Positions 7,396-15,104 of a stretch of DNA of 64,000 nt are shown one piece after another; within the stretch, counting starts at the first letter, position 1, and each line of letters begins with the position of its first letter. Source of the stretch: Bacterioplanoides sp965219715 (lineage in GTDB: Bacteria; Pseudomonadota; Gammaproteobacteria; Pseudomonadales; Oceanobacteraceae). The notes under the pieces are model-generated. The model did no database searches and was not told the DNA's origin. It was given only the letters and a program-made list of their open reading frames with translations. The position numbers were made by a program, and so were the translations under genes. The stretch is taken from contig NZ_OZ244785.1 of the NCBI RefSeq assembly GCF_965219715.1, positions 4,340,001 to 4,404,000 of the forward strand. The letters run 5' to 3'.

Positions 7396-8736
7396 ATGAA
7401 ATTTCCGGTTGCTACCGTGTCATCAAAAGCTCTGTCCGTAAAAGCACTCGTCGCCATGGTATTGGTGCTGTCTTTTGCGACTGCACCCGTCAGTCAGGTT
7501 TATGCCGCTCAATCGGGTGGCGAAAACGCTGAGAAGCAGGTTGAAAAAAAGAAGAAGCGTCGCGTAAAGCGCGCTCAGACTTTACGCCCGAAAATCTACA
7601 AGAAGCTTGAAGAAGCTCGCGTATTGGCGGATGAAAAAAAATACGATGAAGCGCTGGAAACTCTGACGTCTCTGGAAAAGCGTAAGCGTAACAGTTATGA
7701 AAAAGCGATGACGCATAACATGTTCGCTTACGTGCACTTTAACCAGGAAAACTATGACGCCGCGATTCAGTCGTATGAGAAGGTGGTTGCGAATAAGAAA
7801 ATTCCTGACAGCCTGATGCAGGGCACACTCTACAGCATTGCCAAGTTGTATCTGATGCAGGAAAACTATCAGGCAGCACTGAAGCCACTGAACGAATGGT
7901 TCTCTCTGGTAGAAAAGCCAAGCGGTGAAGCCCACATTTTGCGTGCTCAGATTTATTTCCAGCTCGAGCAATACAAAAAAGCGCTGCCAGATGTAAAAGT
8001 GGCGATTGCCGGTGAAAAAGCTAAAGGTAAAAATCCTCGTGAAAACTGGCTGATGCTGGAACGTGCGGTGTATTACCAGAATAAAGATTTTAAATCGCTG
8101 GCACGTTGTCTTCAGGATCTGGCAACTCTGTACCCAAAGGCTCAGTACTGGGTACAGCTGGCGGCGGTGTACAGTGAATTAAATATGCCATTAAAAGAGC
8201 TGTCAGCGCTTGAAGCGGCACATGAGCAAAACCTGCTGACCAACGAGTCTGAACTGGTAAATCTGGCCCAGGCTTTGTTAGGCCAGGAAGTGCCTTATAA
8301 AGCGGCTAAGATTCTGGCGGACGGTATGAAAGCCGAGCAGATCGAGATTAATGCGAAAAACCTGTCGCTGTTGGGTGATGCGTGGATGATCGCTAAAGAA
8401 TACGACAACGCCATCAAGGTTATGACCCAGGCAGCGAAGATGTCTTCTTCCGGTAAAGACTTCTACAAACTGGCACAGATTCATACCGAGCGTCAGGAGT
8501 GGGATCAGGCACTGAGCAATGTCGACTCCGCGCTGAACGATGCCGACTTTAACAAGAAAGCCGATGCTCAGGTGTTACGCGGATTAGTGTTATTTAACCT
8601 AGATAACCTGGCAGACGCGCAGGGCGCTTTTGAAGCAGCTTCTGAGTTTGAAAGCTCTAAGAAAATGGCAAACCAATGGTTAGCTTACATCGAAGGAGAG
8701 CGTAAACGTCGCGAATATATGGCGGGTACGTTATAA
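7396..8736 (+). CDS. Exported TPR protein of the TonB cluster
   Basis: A long signal peptide (cleavage near VYA-AQ, residues 36-38) precedes a Lys/Arg-rich patch (about 45-65). The rest is a series of helix-turn-helix tetratricopeptide repeats ('ALETLTSLEKRK', 'YDAAIQSYEKVV', 'YDNAIKVMTQAAK', 'WDQALSNVDSAL'). A TPR protein in this position is the usual last member of DUF3450-TtpC-ExbBD-TonB operons. It probably forms a periplasmic scaffold for the energiser or receptor. SD AGGAGG lies just before the ATG, and the terminator at 8760 ends the operon. Confidence 0.9.
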   Translation: MKFPVATVSSKALSVKALVAMVLVLSFATAPVSQVYAAQSGGENAEKQVEKKKKRRVKRAQTLRPKIYKKLEEARVLADEKKYDEALETLTSLEKRKRNSYEKAMTHNMFAYVHFNQENYDAAIQSYEKVVANKKIPDSLMQGTLYSIAKLYLMQENYQAALKPLNEWFSLVEKPSGEAHILRAQIYFQLEQYKKALPDVKVAIAGEKAKGKNPRENWLMLERAVYYQNKDFKSLARCLQDLATLYPKAQYWVQLAAVYSELNMPLKELSALEAAHEQNLLTNESELVNLAQALLGQEVPYKAAKILADGMKAEQIEINAKNLSLLGDAWMIAKEYDNAIKVMTQAAKMSSSGKDFYKLAQIHTERQEWDQALSNVDSALNDADFNKKADAQVLRGLVLFNLDNLADAQGAFEAASEFESSKKMANQWLAYIEGERKRREYMAGTL

Positions 8737-8759
8737 GCTTTCAGCTTGTATAAAAGCAA

Positions 8760-8797
8760 AAACCGGCTTTGATTTTTGATCAAAGCCGGTTTTTTTA
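8760..8797 (+). terminator. Terminator of the TonB operon (usable in both directions)
   Basis: A 14-bp perfect stem (AAACCGGCTTTGAT / ATCAAAGCCGGTTT) with a 5-nt loop is flanked by A-rich and T-rich runs. It sits between the TPR gene (plus) and the NTF2-like gene (minus), so it can serve both. Confidence 0.92.
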
Positions 8798-8816
8798 TGT
8801 CGGATATCTAACGGTG

Positions 8817-9215
8817 TCAGGGCTTAGGAATAAATCCTGCCTGCTGCAGGCGTTCGGTCATTTTATCAAACATCACTTGCAGGCCATTCATTGGTCGCAG
8901 CATGACTTCAAAATGAATGATTTTGCCGTTGTCGTCCCACTGAATTAAGTCGATCCCTTTAATCTGCTTATCATCGACCCGGGCAGAAAATTCCAGTGCC
9001 ATGTTATTACCATCGACCCATTGGCGGTGATACTCAAAGTCTTCGAAGATATCCAATACCATTTGCAGGATATATTGGGTAATCGGCTTACCAACTTTGG
9101 GCGCCCAAAGGGTTGGGGAGTGAAACTCGACGTTATCGTCGAGGATCTGGCTCAGGAGTTTCAGGTCGCCATTAAAAACGACTGAGTGCCAGCGTTCCAG
9201 ATTCTGTGTGCTCAT
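8817..9215 (-). CDS. NTF2/SnoaL-like small protein
   Basis: This 132-residue protein has the SnoaL-like pattern: an N-terminal helix with 'RWHSVVFNGDLKLLSQILDDNVEFHSP', a central loop and a C-terminal sheet ('ALEFSARVDDKQIKGIDLIQWDDNGKIIHFEVMLRP'). The fold is a cone-shaped pocket used by many small isomerases, hydratases and ligand-binding proteins. No catalytic residue can be assigned and the substrate is unknown. It is transcribed alone, between two terminators. Confidence 0.75.
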   Translation of the reverse strand: MSTQNLERWHSVVFNGDLKLLSQILDDNVEFHSPTLWAPKVGKPITQYILQMVLDIFEDFEYHRQWVDGNNMALEFSARVDDKQIKGIDLIQWDDNGKIIHFEVMLRPMNGLQVMFDKMTERLQQAGFIPKP

Positions 9216-9363
9216 ATCGATACCTGTTGTTTTTATTGTTAATCGCGACCTGGGTCGGCGCGATGTCTGTAACGGTATCTTTCATCACTTTGAATTGTCA
9301 AAGCTGAGATTGTTTTATTTCGTTGCGCCCAAATAACAGGGGCCAATACTTTAAAGACAGATA

Positions 9364-9397
9364 CAAAAACGCCCCTTACGCGTAAACGTAAGAGGCG
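9364..9397 (-). terminator. Terminator of the amino-acid ABC operon
   Basis: Read on the minus strand, an 11-bp stem (CGCCTCTTACG / CGTAAGGGGCG, one mismatch) is followed by TTTTTG. It lies about 20 bp beyond the hisM-like stop codon. Confidence 0.85.
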
Positions 9398-9417
9398 ATG
9401 TGTGTTGCGAATAACGC

Positions 9418-10125
9418 TTATTTTGCCGTATCCGGTTTATAGAACTGGTAACGATTAATTTTGTGCTCCAGCAATTTAAAGCAACCAATCATCACTGCCG
9501 CAATAAGCAGGTAGACCATGCCAGCCGCAAAGAACATCTCCAGCGGTGTATAAGTACGGGCGATAATGGTTCGCGCCATACCGGTTAAATCCAGCAGGGT
9601 GATGGTGGAAGCCAGAGCGCTGCCTTTCAGCATCAGTAATAATTCGTTGCCGTAAGCCGGGAATACAATACCAAAAGCACGCGGCAGAATAATGCGGCGA
9701 ATCATGGTTGGCTTGCTCATCCCCAGTGCCTGAGACACTTCAATTTCACCTTTCGGAATCGCCTGAATGGCACCACGGATCAGTTCGGCGCTATAAGCCG
9801 CAGTATTCAGTGAAAAAGCAATAATGGCACACCAGTATGGCTCACGCAGAATTGGCCACATCCAGGATTCTTTAACCACATCAAACTGTGATGCTCCGTA
9901 ATAAATCAGGAAGATTTGTACCAGCAGAGGGGTGCCGCGGAAGAAGAAAATATAACCGACAGGTAGAGCGCGTAACCAGGTATTTTCCGACGCACGCATT
10001 AATGCCAGTGGTACGGCGAGAACAATACCAATCAAACCCGAAACAAAAACCAGTTCCAGTGTCAACCACGCACCTTCCATCAGTTTTGGCAGATATTGCC
10101 AGATAACGTCCCATTCCCAGTTCAT
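9418..10125 (-). CDS. hisM: Basic amino-acid ABC importer, HisM-type permease
   Basis: The 235-residue inner-membrane permease has about five spans and the polar-amino-acid permease loop 'IPKGEIEVSQALGMSKPTMIRRIILPRA', the EAA motif that docks on the ATPase. An N-terminal 'FRGTPLLVQIFLIYYG' segment matches HisM of the histidine and lysine/arginine/ornithine importers. Its start overlaps the end of the hisQ-like gene by 4 bp, so the pair should be made together. The operon order is ATPase, binding protein, HisQ, HisM. The substrate is a polar, probably basic, amino acid; histidine versus arginine/ornithine is not resolved. Confidence 0.88.
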   Translation of the reverse strand: MNWEWDVIWQYLPKLMEGAWLTLELVFVSGLIGIVLAVPLALMRASENTWLRALPVGYIFFFRGTPLLVQIFLIYYGASQFDVVKESWMWPILREPYWCAIIAFSLNTAAYSAELIRGAIQAIPKGEIEVSQALGMSKPTMIRRIILPRAFGIVFPAYGNELLLMLKGSALASTITLLDLTGMARTIIARTYTPLEMFFAAGMVYLLIAAVMIGCFKLLEHKINRYQFYKPDTAK

Positions 10126-10832
10126 GCTTTACCTCCACTGAGTTTGGCCTGCTTGTATTGCTCTGGCTTACTTAAACGCTCCAGATAAGCCGTAACAAAT
10201 GTCGCAATTAATGTCAGGCCCAGATACAACACCGCCGCCGCTAAATAGAAGTCAAAAGGCTGTTTGGTGTTCGCAGCTCCCACCGCTGCCTGGCGCATTA
10301 ATTCATTTAAGCCCACCACAGAAACCAGTGCGGTATCTTTTAATAACACCTGGAACAGATTGCCCAGTCCCGGCAGGGAGTAGCGCCACAATTGCGGCAT
10401 AATAATGCGGAAGAAAGTCTGGAAGCGGGTCATGCCAATGGCCTGGGCAGATTCCCACTGGCCTTTGGGGATTTCCAGCATCGCCATACGGAACACTTCG
10501 GTGGCATAGGCACCAAAGGCAATAGCCAGCGCGGCAACGCCGGCGGCAAACGGCCCGACTTCAATGTATTCGTCGTAGCCAAAATAACCGGCAATCCACA
10601 TTAAAATCTGTGAACCACCAAAATACAGGGTTAAAACCAGTAACAACTCAGGTACACCACGCACAACAGTGGTGTAAGTCGTGGCCAAACCACGGGCTAC
10701 ACGATTGTTTGAAAGTTTCGCTGAAGCACCAATCAAGCCGATGATCAGACCAATAACAAGGCTGGCGAGTGCCAGTTGTATCGTCATCCAGGCGCCGCTA
10801 AGCAGCAAATGGCCAAAGCCTTGTAGATCCAT
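10122..10832 (-). CDS. hisQ: Basic amino-acid ABC importer, HisQ-type permease
   Basis: The 236-residue membrane protein resembles HisQ ('VVRGVPELLLVLTLYFG', EAA loop 'IPKGQWESAQAIGMTRFQTFFRIIMPQ'). It pairs with the HisM-type subunit to form the transmembrane channel. Both start at ordinary ATG codons. An intra-operon terminator-like hairpin lies just upstream (10852-10896), so the permeases are probably made in smaller amounts than the binding protein. Confidence 0.88.
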   Translation of the reverse strand: MDLQGFGHLLLSGAWMTIQLALASLVIGLIIGLIGASAKLSNNRVARGLATTYTTVVRGVPELLLVLTLYFGGSQILMWIAGYFGYDEYIEVGPFAAGVAALAIAFGAYATEVFRMAMLEIPKGQWESAQAIGMTRFQTFFRIIMPQLWRYSLPGLGNLFQVLLKDTALVSVVGLNELMRQAAVGAANTKQPFDFYLAAAVLYLGLTLIATFVTAYLERLSKPEQYKQAKLSGGKA

Positions 10833-10851
10833 AGTGGAATCCTGCAGATAA

Positions 10852-10896
10852 ATGAAAAAAATCAGCCCGGCTCCTGTTAAGAAGCCGGGCTGATTT
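10852..10896 (-). terminator. Intra-operon hairpin between binding-protein and permease genes
   Basis: On the minus strand a 13-bp GC-rich stem (AAATCAGCCCGGC / GCCGGGCTGATTT) is followed by a run of T. It sits between two genes of one operon, which is typical of partial terminators that keep binding-protein mRNA in excess over permease mRNA. Confidence 0.8.
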
Positions 10897-10910
10897 CAGT
10901 TCGGTTTAAC

Positions 10911-11663
10911 TTAGTAAATGTCGAACGGGAAGTACTTAGCGTTAATTTTTGCGTAAGTACCGTTCTCAACGATGGCCTTAATCGCAGCGCTCAGTTTGTT
11001 CTTCAGCTTGTCGCCTTTACGAACGGCGATACCAATCTGGTCGTCGATATCGATGTCAGCGCCTTTAAATTCGAAGCCTTTACCGTCTTCGGTACGCAGC
11101 CAGTCGTAAGCCGGGAATTTATCCGACAGGATGGCATCCAAACGACCTGAATTCAGATCCAGGTATGCGTTGTCCTGGGTGTCGTACAGTTTTACTTTAA
11201 CCACGTCACCATAAACATCTTCCAGACGCTGGCCGGCGATGGTGGCACGCTGAGCGCCAACAGTCAGACCTTTCAGACCTTCTTCAGAAGTATCCAGCGC
11301 CTTGCCTTTCGGGCCAACAAACGCCAATACGTTGGAGTAGTATTTTTCAGAGAAGTCGACAACACGCAGACGCTCTTTGGTGATTGACATGGAAGCAATG
11401 ATGGCGTCGTATTTACGAGCACGCAGACCCGGGATAATACCGTCCCAATCCTGGGCAACAATTTCACAGTCTGCTTTCATTTCAGCACACAGCGCTTTGG
11501 CGATATCAACGTCAAAACCAACCAGTGCACCATTCTTATCAACCATGTTGAACGGCGCGTAAGCACCTTCTGTTGCGATGCGGATTTTATCTGCAGCCAG
11601 AGTTGCTGGTGCAGTAAACAGAGAAGCCAGTACGATACCGGCGGTCATCAGTTTACGGATCAT
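10911..11663 (-). CDS. hisJ: Periplasmic basic amino-acid-binding protein (HisJ/ArgT family)
   Basis: A signal peptide (cleavage near TLA-ADK, about residue 23) is followed by a type II binding-protein fold. The family blocks are visible: 'EGAYAPFNMVDKNGALVGFDVDIAKAL', 'DWDGIIPGLRARKYDAIIASMSIT', 'VDFSEKYY' and 'VGAQRATIAGQ'. These contact the ligand's carboxyl and amino groups. It captures a basic amino acid and presents it to the permeases. The ATG at 11663 is preferred because GAGGA lies 6 nt upstream; the ATG at 11669 would touch that site. Confidence 0.9.
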   Translation of the reverse strand: MIRKLMTAGIVLASLFTAPATLAADKIRIATEGAYAPFNMVDKNGALVGFDVDIAKALCAEMKADCEIVAQDWDGIIPGLRARKYDAIIASMSITKERLRVVDFSEKYYSNVLAFVGPKGKALDTSEEGLKGLTVGAQRATIAGQRLEDVYGDVVKVKLYDTQDNAYLDLNSGRLDAILSDKFPAYDWLRTEDGKGFEFKGADIDIDDQIGIAVRKGDKLKNKLSAAIKAIVENGTYAKINAKYFPFDIY

Positions 11664-11776
11664 AATCATTCCTCAGAGTAGTTATTTGCTTAGAGTTATT
11701 TTTTAAACGTCAGCCTGGCCGACGCTGTTTATGTCAACAACCGTTATTACGACACTTTCTTTATTACACCACCAGA

Positions 11777-12550
11777 TTACTGGTGGCTGGCCATAAAGTC
11801 GCGGACACGCTGCGACTGTGGGTTATCGAATACCTGTTCCGGAGTACCGATCTCTTCGATCTGGCCCTGATGCAGGAACACCACTTTGCTGGATACTTCG
11901 CGGGCAAAGCGCATCTCGTGAGTCACAATCAGCATGGTTCGGCCTTCATCGGCCAGTTCGCGCATCACTGCCAGCACTTCGTTCACCAGCTCCGGGTCGA
12001 GGGCCGAAGTTGGTTCGTCAAACAGTAATACCTGAGGGTCCATCGCCAGGGTACGGGCAATCGCGACACGTTGTTGCTGTCCGCCGGATAAGTTGCCGGG
12101 ATAGACGTGTTCTTTGTCGGCCAGTCCTACTTTCTTCAGTAGTTCGCGGGCACGCTCAATGGCTTCCGCTTTTGGCATTTTCAGAACGTTCACCGGTGCT
12201 TCGATGATGTTCTGCAGAATTGTCATGTGTGGCCAGAGGTTAAACTGCTGGAATACAAAGCCCAGACGAGAGCGCATGTTTTCCAGCTGCTTATGATTGC
12301 TGGCATCCAGTTCGCCCTGTTTGTTGGTTTTCAGACCTAACTCTTCACCGCCAATAATGATCTGGCCCTGATTAGGCTTTTCAAGCAGGTTGATACAACG
12401 CAGCAGGGTACTTTTGCCTGAGCCACTGGAACCGAGAATGGAAATAACGTCGCCGGTATTGGCTTCAAGGCTGACACCTTTCAGAACTTCAAGCTCACCA
12501 TAGGATTTATGGATGTCTATCAGTTGAAGGGCCGTTTTGGAGTCGTTCAT
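11777..12550 (-). CDS. hisP: Amino-acid ABC importer ATPase (HisP type)
   Basis: All ABC ATPase motifs are present: Walker A 'GSSGSGKST' (about residues 40-48), signature 'LSGGQQQRVAIARTLA', Walker B 'VLLFDEPTSALDP' and the switch His in 'IVTHEMRFA'. The HisP-type insertion after the first strand ('GLKTNKQGELDASNHKQL') is also seen. It is the first gene of the importer operon. The ATG at 12550 or the in-frame GTG at 12556 could be the start; neither has a good Shine-Dalgarno sequence. No operator could be identified in the upstream 240 bp. Confidence 0.92.
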   Translation of the reverse strand: MNDSKTALQLIDIHKSYGELEVLKGVSLEANTGDVISILGSSGSGKSTLLRCINLLEKPNQGQIIIGGEELGLKTNKQGELDASNHKQLENMRSRLGFVFQQFNLWPHMTILQNIIEAPVNVLKMPKAEAIERARELLKKVGLADKEHVYPGNLSGGQQQRVAIARTLAMDPQVLLFDEPTSALDPELVNEVLAVMRELADEGRTMLIVTHEMRFAREVSSKVVFLHQGQIEEIGTPEQVFDNPQSQRVRDFMASHQ

Positions 12551-12797
12551 GCACACTATGCCGTAAGTTATTGGAATCTGGCGAGTTATCTGACCAGTTC
12601 GTCAAAACCGGCTATTGTCGGCGGTAACTGCTGAGAACACAATACGCAGAAGCCGCAAGTGTGTATGACATTGTGGTTAATTTGCTCAAAATCAGCGCTG
12701 AAGGCGGGAGATTGGGGAAAACGGGCGTTTGCTGAGTTTTTACTCGATAAAAACAGGCAGCAACCCGGTATTAAAACCGGGCGCTGATAGCGAAGAA

Positions 12798-13289
12798 TTA
12801 CTTCTTCTTCGGCGTCCAGGCCCAAACCATGGTCGCCTTAACGGTTTCGGTGCCGGTGGCGTCAGTAATAACAACCGGTACAGAGATGTCGCCCTTCGGG
12901 TTGTCCTGGATAAACTTCACCTGCTCATCCGAGAAGCTGGCAACAGCTTTCATATCGCCGGTCGCACGCTTCTGATATTCCAGCTCCATGGTACGGATCA
13001 CAATGATGCGATCATCCGGAACCGTCATACCGGTCATAAAGCCGGTAGCGGATTCAGCCAGCAGGCCCATGGCGGCAGCGTGTACCGAGCCAATGTGGTT
13101 CTGAACCTTCTTTTTATTGCGCATTACGATGACACACTCGTTCGGTGTCAGCTTTTCAACGCGGGTACCGGAAGTGCCAGCGAATGGAATCACTCTGCCC
13201 ATCACGAAGGACAGAGCCGGTGTTTGCCAGGACTTCGGTAATTTCTGAACGAAGCCAACTGCTTTACTGAGTTTGTTGTTCTTAGCCAT
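12798..13289 (-). CDS. DUF4442 hotdog-fold protein, thioesterase-like
   Basis: The 163-residue protein has the DUF4442 layout: basic N-terminus, 'PFAGTSGTRVEKLTPNECVIVMRNKKKVQNHIGSVHAAAMGLLAESATGFM' block split over residues 37-87, and a C-terminal strand pair ending 'VKATMVWAWTPKKK'. The N-H-x-G-S-V-H-A-A-A helix is the substrate helix of PaaI-like thioesterases. It could hydrolyse an acyl-CoA, but no acyl group can be assigned. It is a single gene between the amino-acid importer and a GNAT gene. The gap 12551-12797 has a short palindrome near 12764-12782 but no gene. Confidence 0.78.
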   Translation of the reverse strand: MAKNNKLSKAVGFVQKLPKSWQTPALSFVMGRVIPFAGTSGTRVEKLTPNECVIVMRNKKKVQNHIGSVHAAAMGLLAESATGFMTGMTVPDDRIIVIRTMELEYQKRATGDMKAVASFSDEQVKFIQDNPKGDISVPVVITDATGTETVKATMVWAWTPKKK

Positions 13290-13385
13290 AACGAATGTCT
13301 TCTGCTTAATCTTATTTCAATGGTATTGCTGAATGCTTCTGCACATGCATAAACGAGGTGGATCACATGTGAGAGGCGCCGGAGT

Positions 13386-13817
13386 CTATCCGAGTTGTGG
13401 CTGGCTTACCATGGCTTGAATGCCGCTGTGCTTACGTCGGGTTTGTCGCAACAGTTGCTGCAGTTGCGGGCACAGCTGTTGTGGGTCGTAAGGGGCGAAA
13501 CCATGCTTAAGATAAAAAGCATCCAGATGTGGCAGCGGAAAGGTAATGATGGGCTTGCTCAGTTCCAGCTTAGGCAGTTGCTGCAATAGTGAAGCCGCCA
13601 ACCCCTGTTGTCGCCGGGATGGCAGGGTGCACAGATTACGTAACAGCCAGTGTTGTGAGTATTCCACTAACCGAGCCCCGCAGACTAATTCATCCTGCTG
13701 TTGCAGGCCGATCAGACGATTATGAGGTGCAGCGCGGCCACTGTCCTGGCTGGCTTTATACAGACGATTCATGGCAATGACGGAGGCGTCCATAATGAAA
13801 GTGGCACGAGTGTTCAT
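13386..13817 (-). CDS. GNAT-like N-acetyltransferase, divergent
   Basis: At 143 residues it is about the length of a minimal GNAT fold. The acetyl-CoA-binding turn is visible as 'RNLCTLPSRRQQGLAASLLQQL' (R-x-x-G-L/A motif), followed by 'YLKHGF', the Y-x-x-x-G-F motif near the C-terminus. The Q-rich tail is unusual. Substrate is unknown. It faces away from the metallophosphatase gene and shares a 170-bp divergent gap with it. Confidence 0.7.
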   Translation of the reverse strand: MNTRATFIMDASVIAMNRLYKASQDSGRAAPHNRLIGLQQQDELVCGARLVEYSQHWLLRNLCTLPSRRQQGLAASLLQQLPKLELSKPIITFPLPHLDAFYLKHGFAPYDPQQLCPQLQQLLRQTRRKHSGIQAMVSQPQLG

Positions 13818-13987
13818 ATTGGCTCGGGACGTCCTTTAAAGGCTTCAGCAGATATGCTCAGATTCGGTCTGATGACATTCTGCTGAGTAATATCTGGGTC
13901 AGAAGAATGTATGAAATATAACAATAACATTGATGTAACATTTGGCCGCTAATCTGCGCCGCATCAAAACTCACCGGAGATACAATA

Positions 13988-15025
13988 ATGAACCACGTGA
14001 TCTTGTCCAGCATGATCGCTGCGACCTTGATGAGCTCAACGGCAGTCGCCATGTCGAAGAAACCAGCCCCTGCACCAGAACCAACACCAGCTCCGGGTAA
14101 AGTGGTTCGCTTTATCGCTATTGGTGATATGGGTACCGGTGAAGACGGTCAGTACAAAGTGGCTGCGGTCATGAAAGATGTCTGTGAGCAGCGTGGTTGT
14201 GACTTTGCAATTGGCCTCGGTGATAACGTCTATGAGTCGGGTGCTGATTCAACCGACGACATTCAGTTCAAAACCAAATTCGAAGATCCCTACAAAGATC
14301 TGAACTTCCCGTTCTACATGGCGCTGGGTAATCACGATAACAGCTGGATCATTGGTGGTGACGGTCTGAACAACGACAAGGGTGATGTGCAGGTGGCGTA
14401 TCACTACAAGTCTGATCGCCCGAGCAATAAATGGAATATGCCAGCACGTTACTACAACTTCAGTGCACCTAAGGGTGATGTGAACCCACTGGTTGAATTC
14501 TTTGCTCTGGATTCTAACCCGTTAGCCGGTGTAGCGGATGCTGACCCGGAATACTGGCAATTCCCATACCGCAAGAAGCAGGCGAACTGGTTCAATCTGG
14601 GTATTCAGAACTCAACAGCTCCGTGGAAAATTGCTTTCGCTCACCACGCCTACCTGTCTAATGGTAAGCACGGTAACGCTGGTATCTATGACGGCTTCCC
14701 GGGCGCAGGTGTGATTTACCGTAACTTCTTAAAAGACAATGTGTGTGACCGTGTTGATGTGATGATCGCTGGTCATGACCATGAGCTGCAGTGGCTGAAA
14801 CCAACCGATAGCTGCGGCAAGACCTTCCACATCGTTTCCGGTGCTGGCGCAAAAACCCGTGATCTGAAAGGCACGAAGAACCCATCATACTGGCAGAAAG
14901 ACGGCGTGTTAGGTTTCTTCTACATCGAAATTGAAGGCGACGAGTTCCGTGGCACCGCATATACCGTAGATAAGGTAAGCGGCGAGTACGAAGCTGCCTT
15001 TAGCAAGACCCTGAACCGCCAGTAA
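13988..15025 (+). CDS. Exported metallophosphatase (purple acid phosphatase / ACP5-like)
   Basis: A Sec signal peptide (cleavage near AVA-MSK, about residue 20) is followed by a Pro/Ala-rich linker, then a calcineurin-like phosphoesterase domain. All metal-binding motifs are intact: 'IGDMG', 'GLGDNVYESG', 'ALGNHDNSW', 'FAHHAYLS' and 'AGHDHELQ'. The order and spacing resemble tartrate-resistant acid phosphatases. It probably releases phosphate from organic esters in the periplasm or outside the cell. SD GGAG lies 9 nt before the ATG. PhoD follows 79 bp downstream on the same strand, which suggests an operon. Confidence 0.9.
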   Translation: MNHVILSSMIAATLMSSTAVAMSKKPAPAPEPTPAPGKVVRFIAIGDMGTGEDGQYKVAAVMKDVCEQRGCDFAIGLGDNVYESGADSTDDIQFKTKFEDPYKDLNFPFYMALGNHDNSWIIGGDGLNNDKGDVQVAYHYKSDRPSNKWNMPARYYNFSAPKGDVNPLVEFFALDSNPLAGVADADPEYWQFPYRKKQANWFNLGIQNSTAPWKIAFAHHAYLSNGKHGNAGIYDGFPGAGVIYRNFLKDNVCDRVDVMIAGHDHELQWLKPTDSCGKTFHIVSGAGAKTRDLKGTKNPSYWQKDGVLGFFYIEIEGDEFRGTAYTVDKVSGEYEAAFSKTLNRQ

Positions 15026-15104
15026 GCGGTTCAGAACACTACGCAAATAATCACCACAATTAAAAAACAGCGGCATTTGAGAGAGTGCCGCAAAGGGAGT
15101 TGTT

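Noticed and set aside
13818..13987. A Pho box before the metallophosphatase/phoD pair
   Set aside because: I looked for CTGTCAT-type repeats with 11-bp spacing and found none, so phosphate control of this pair is not supported by sequence.
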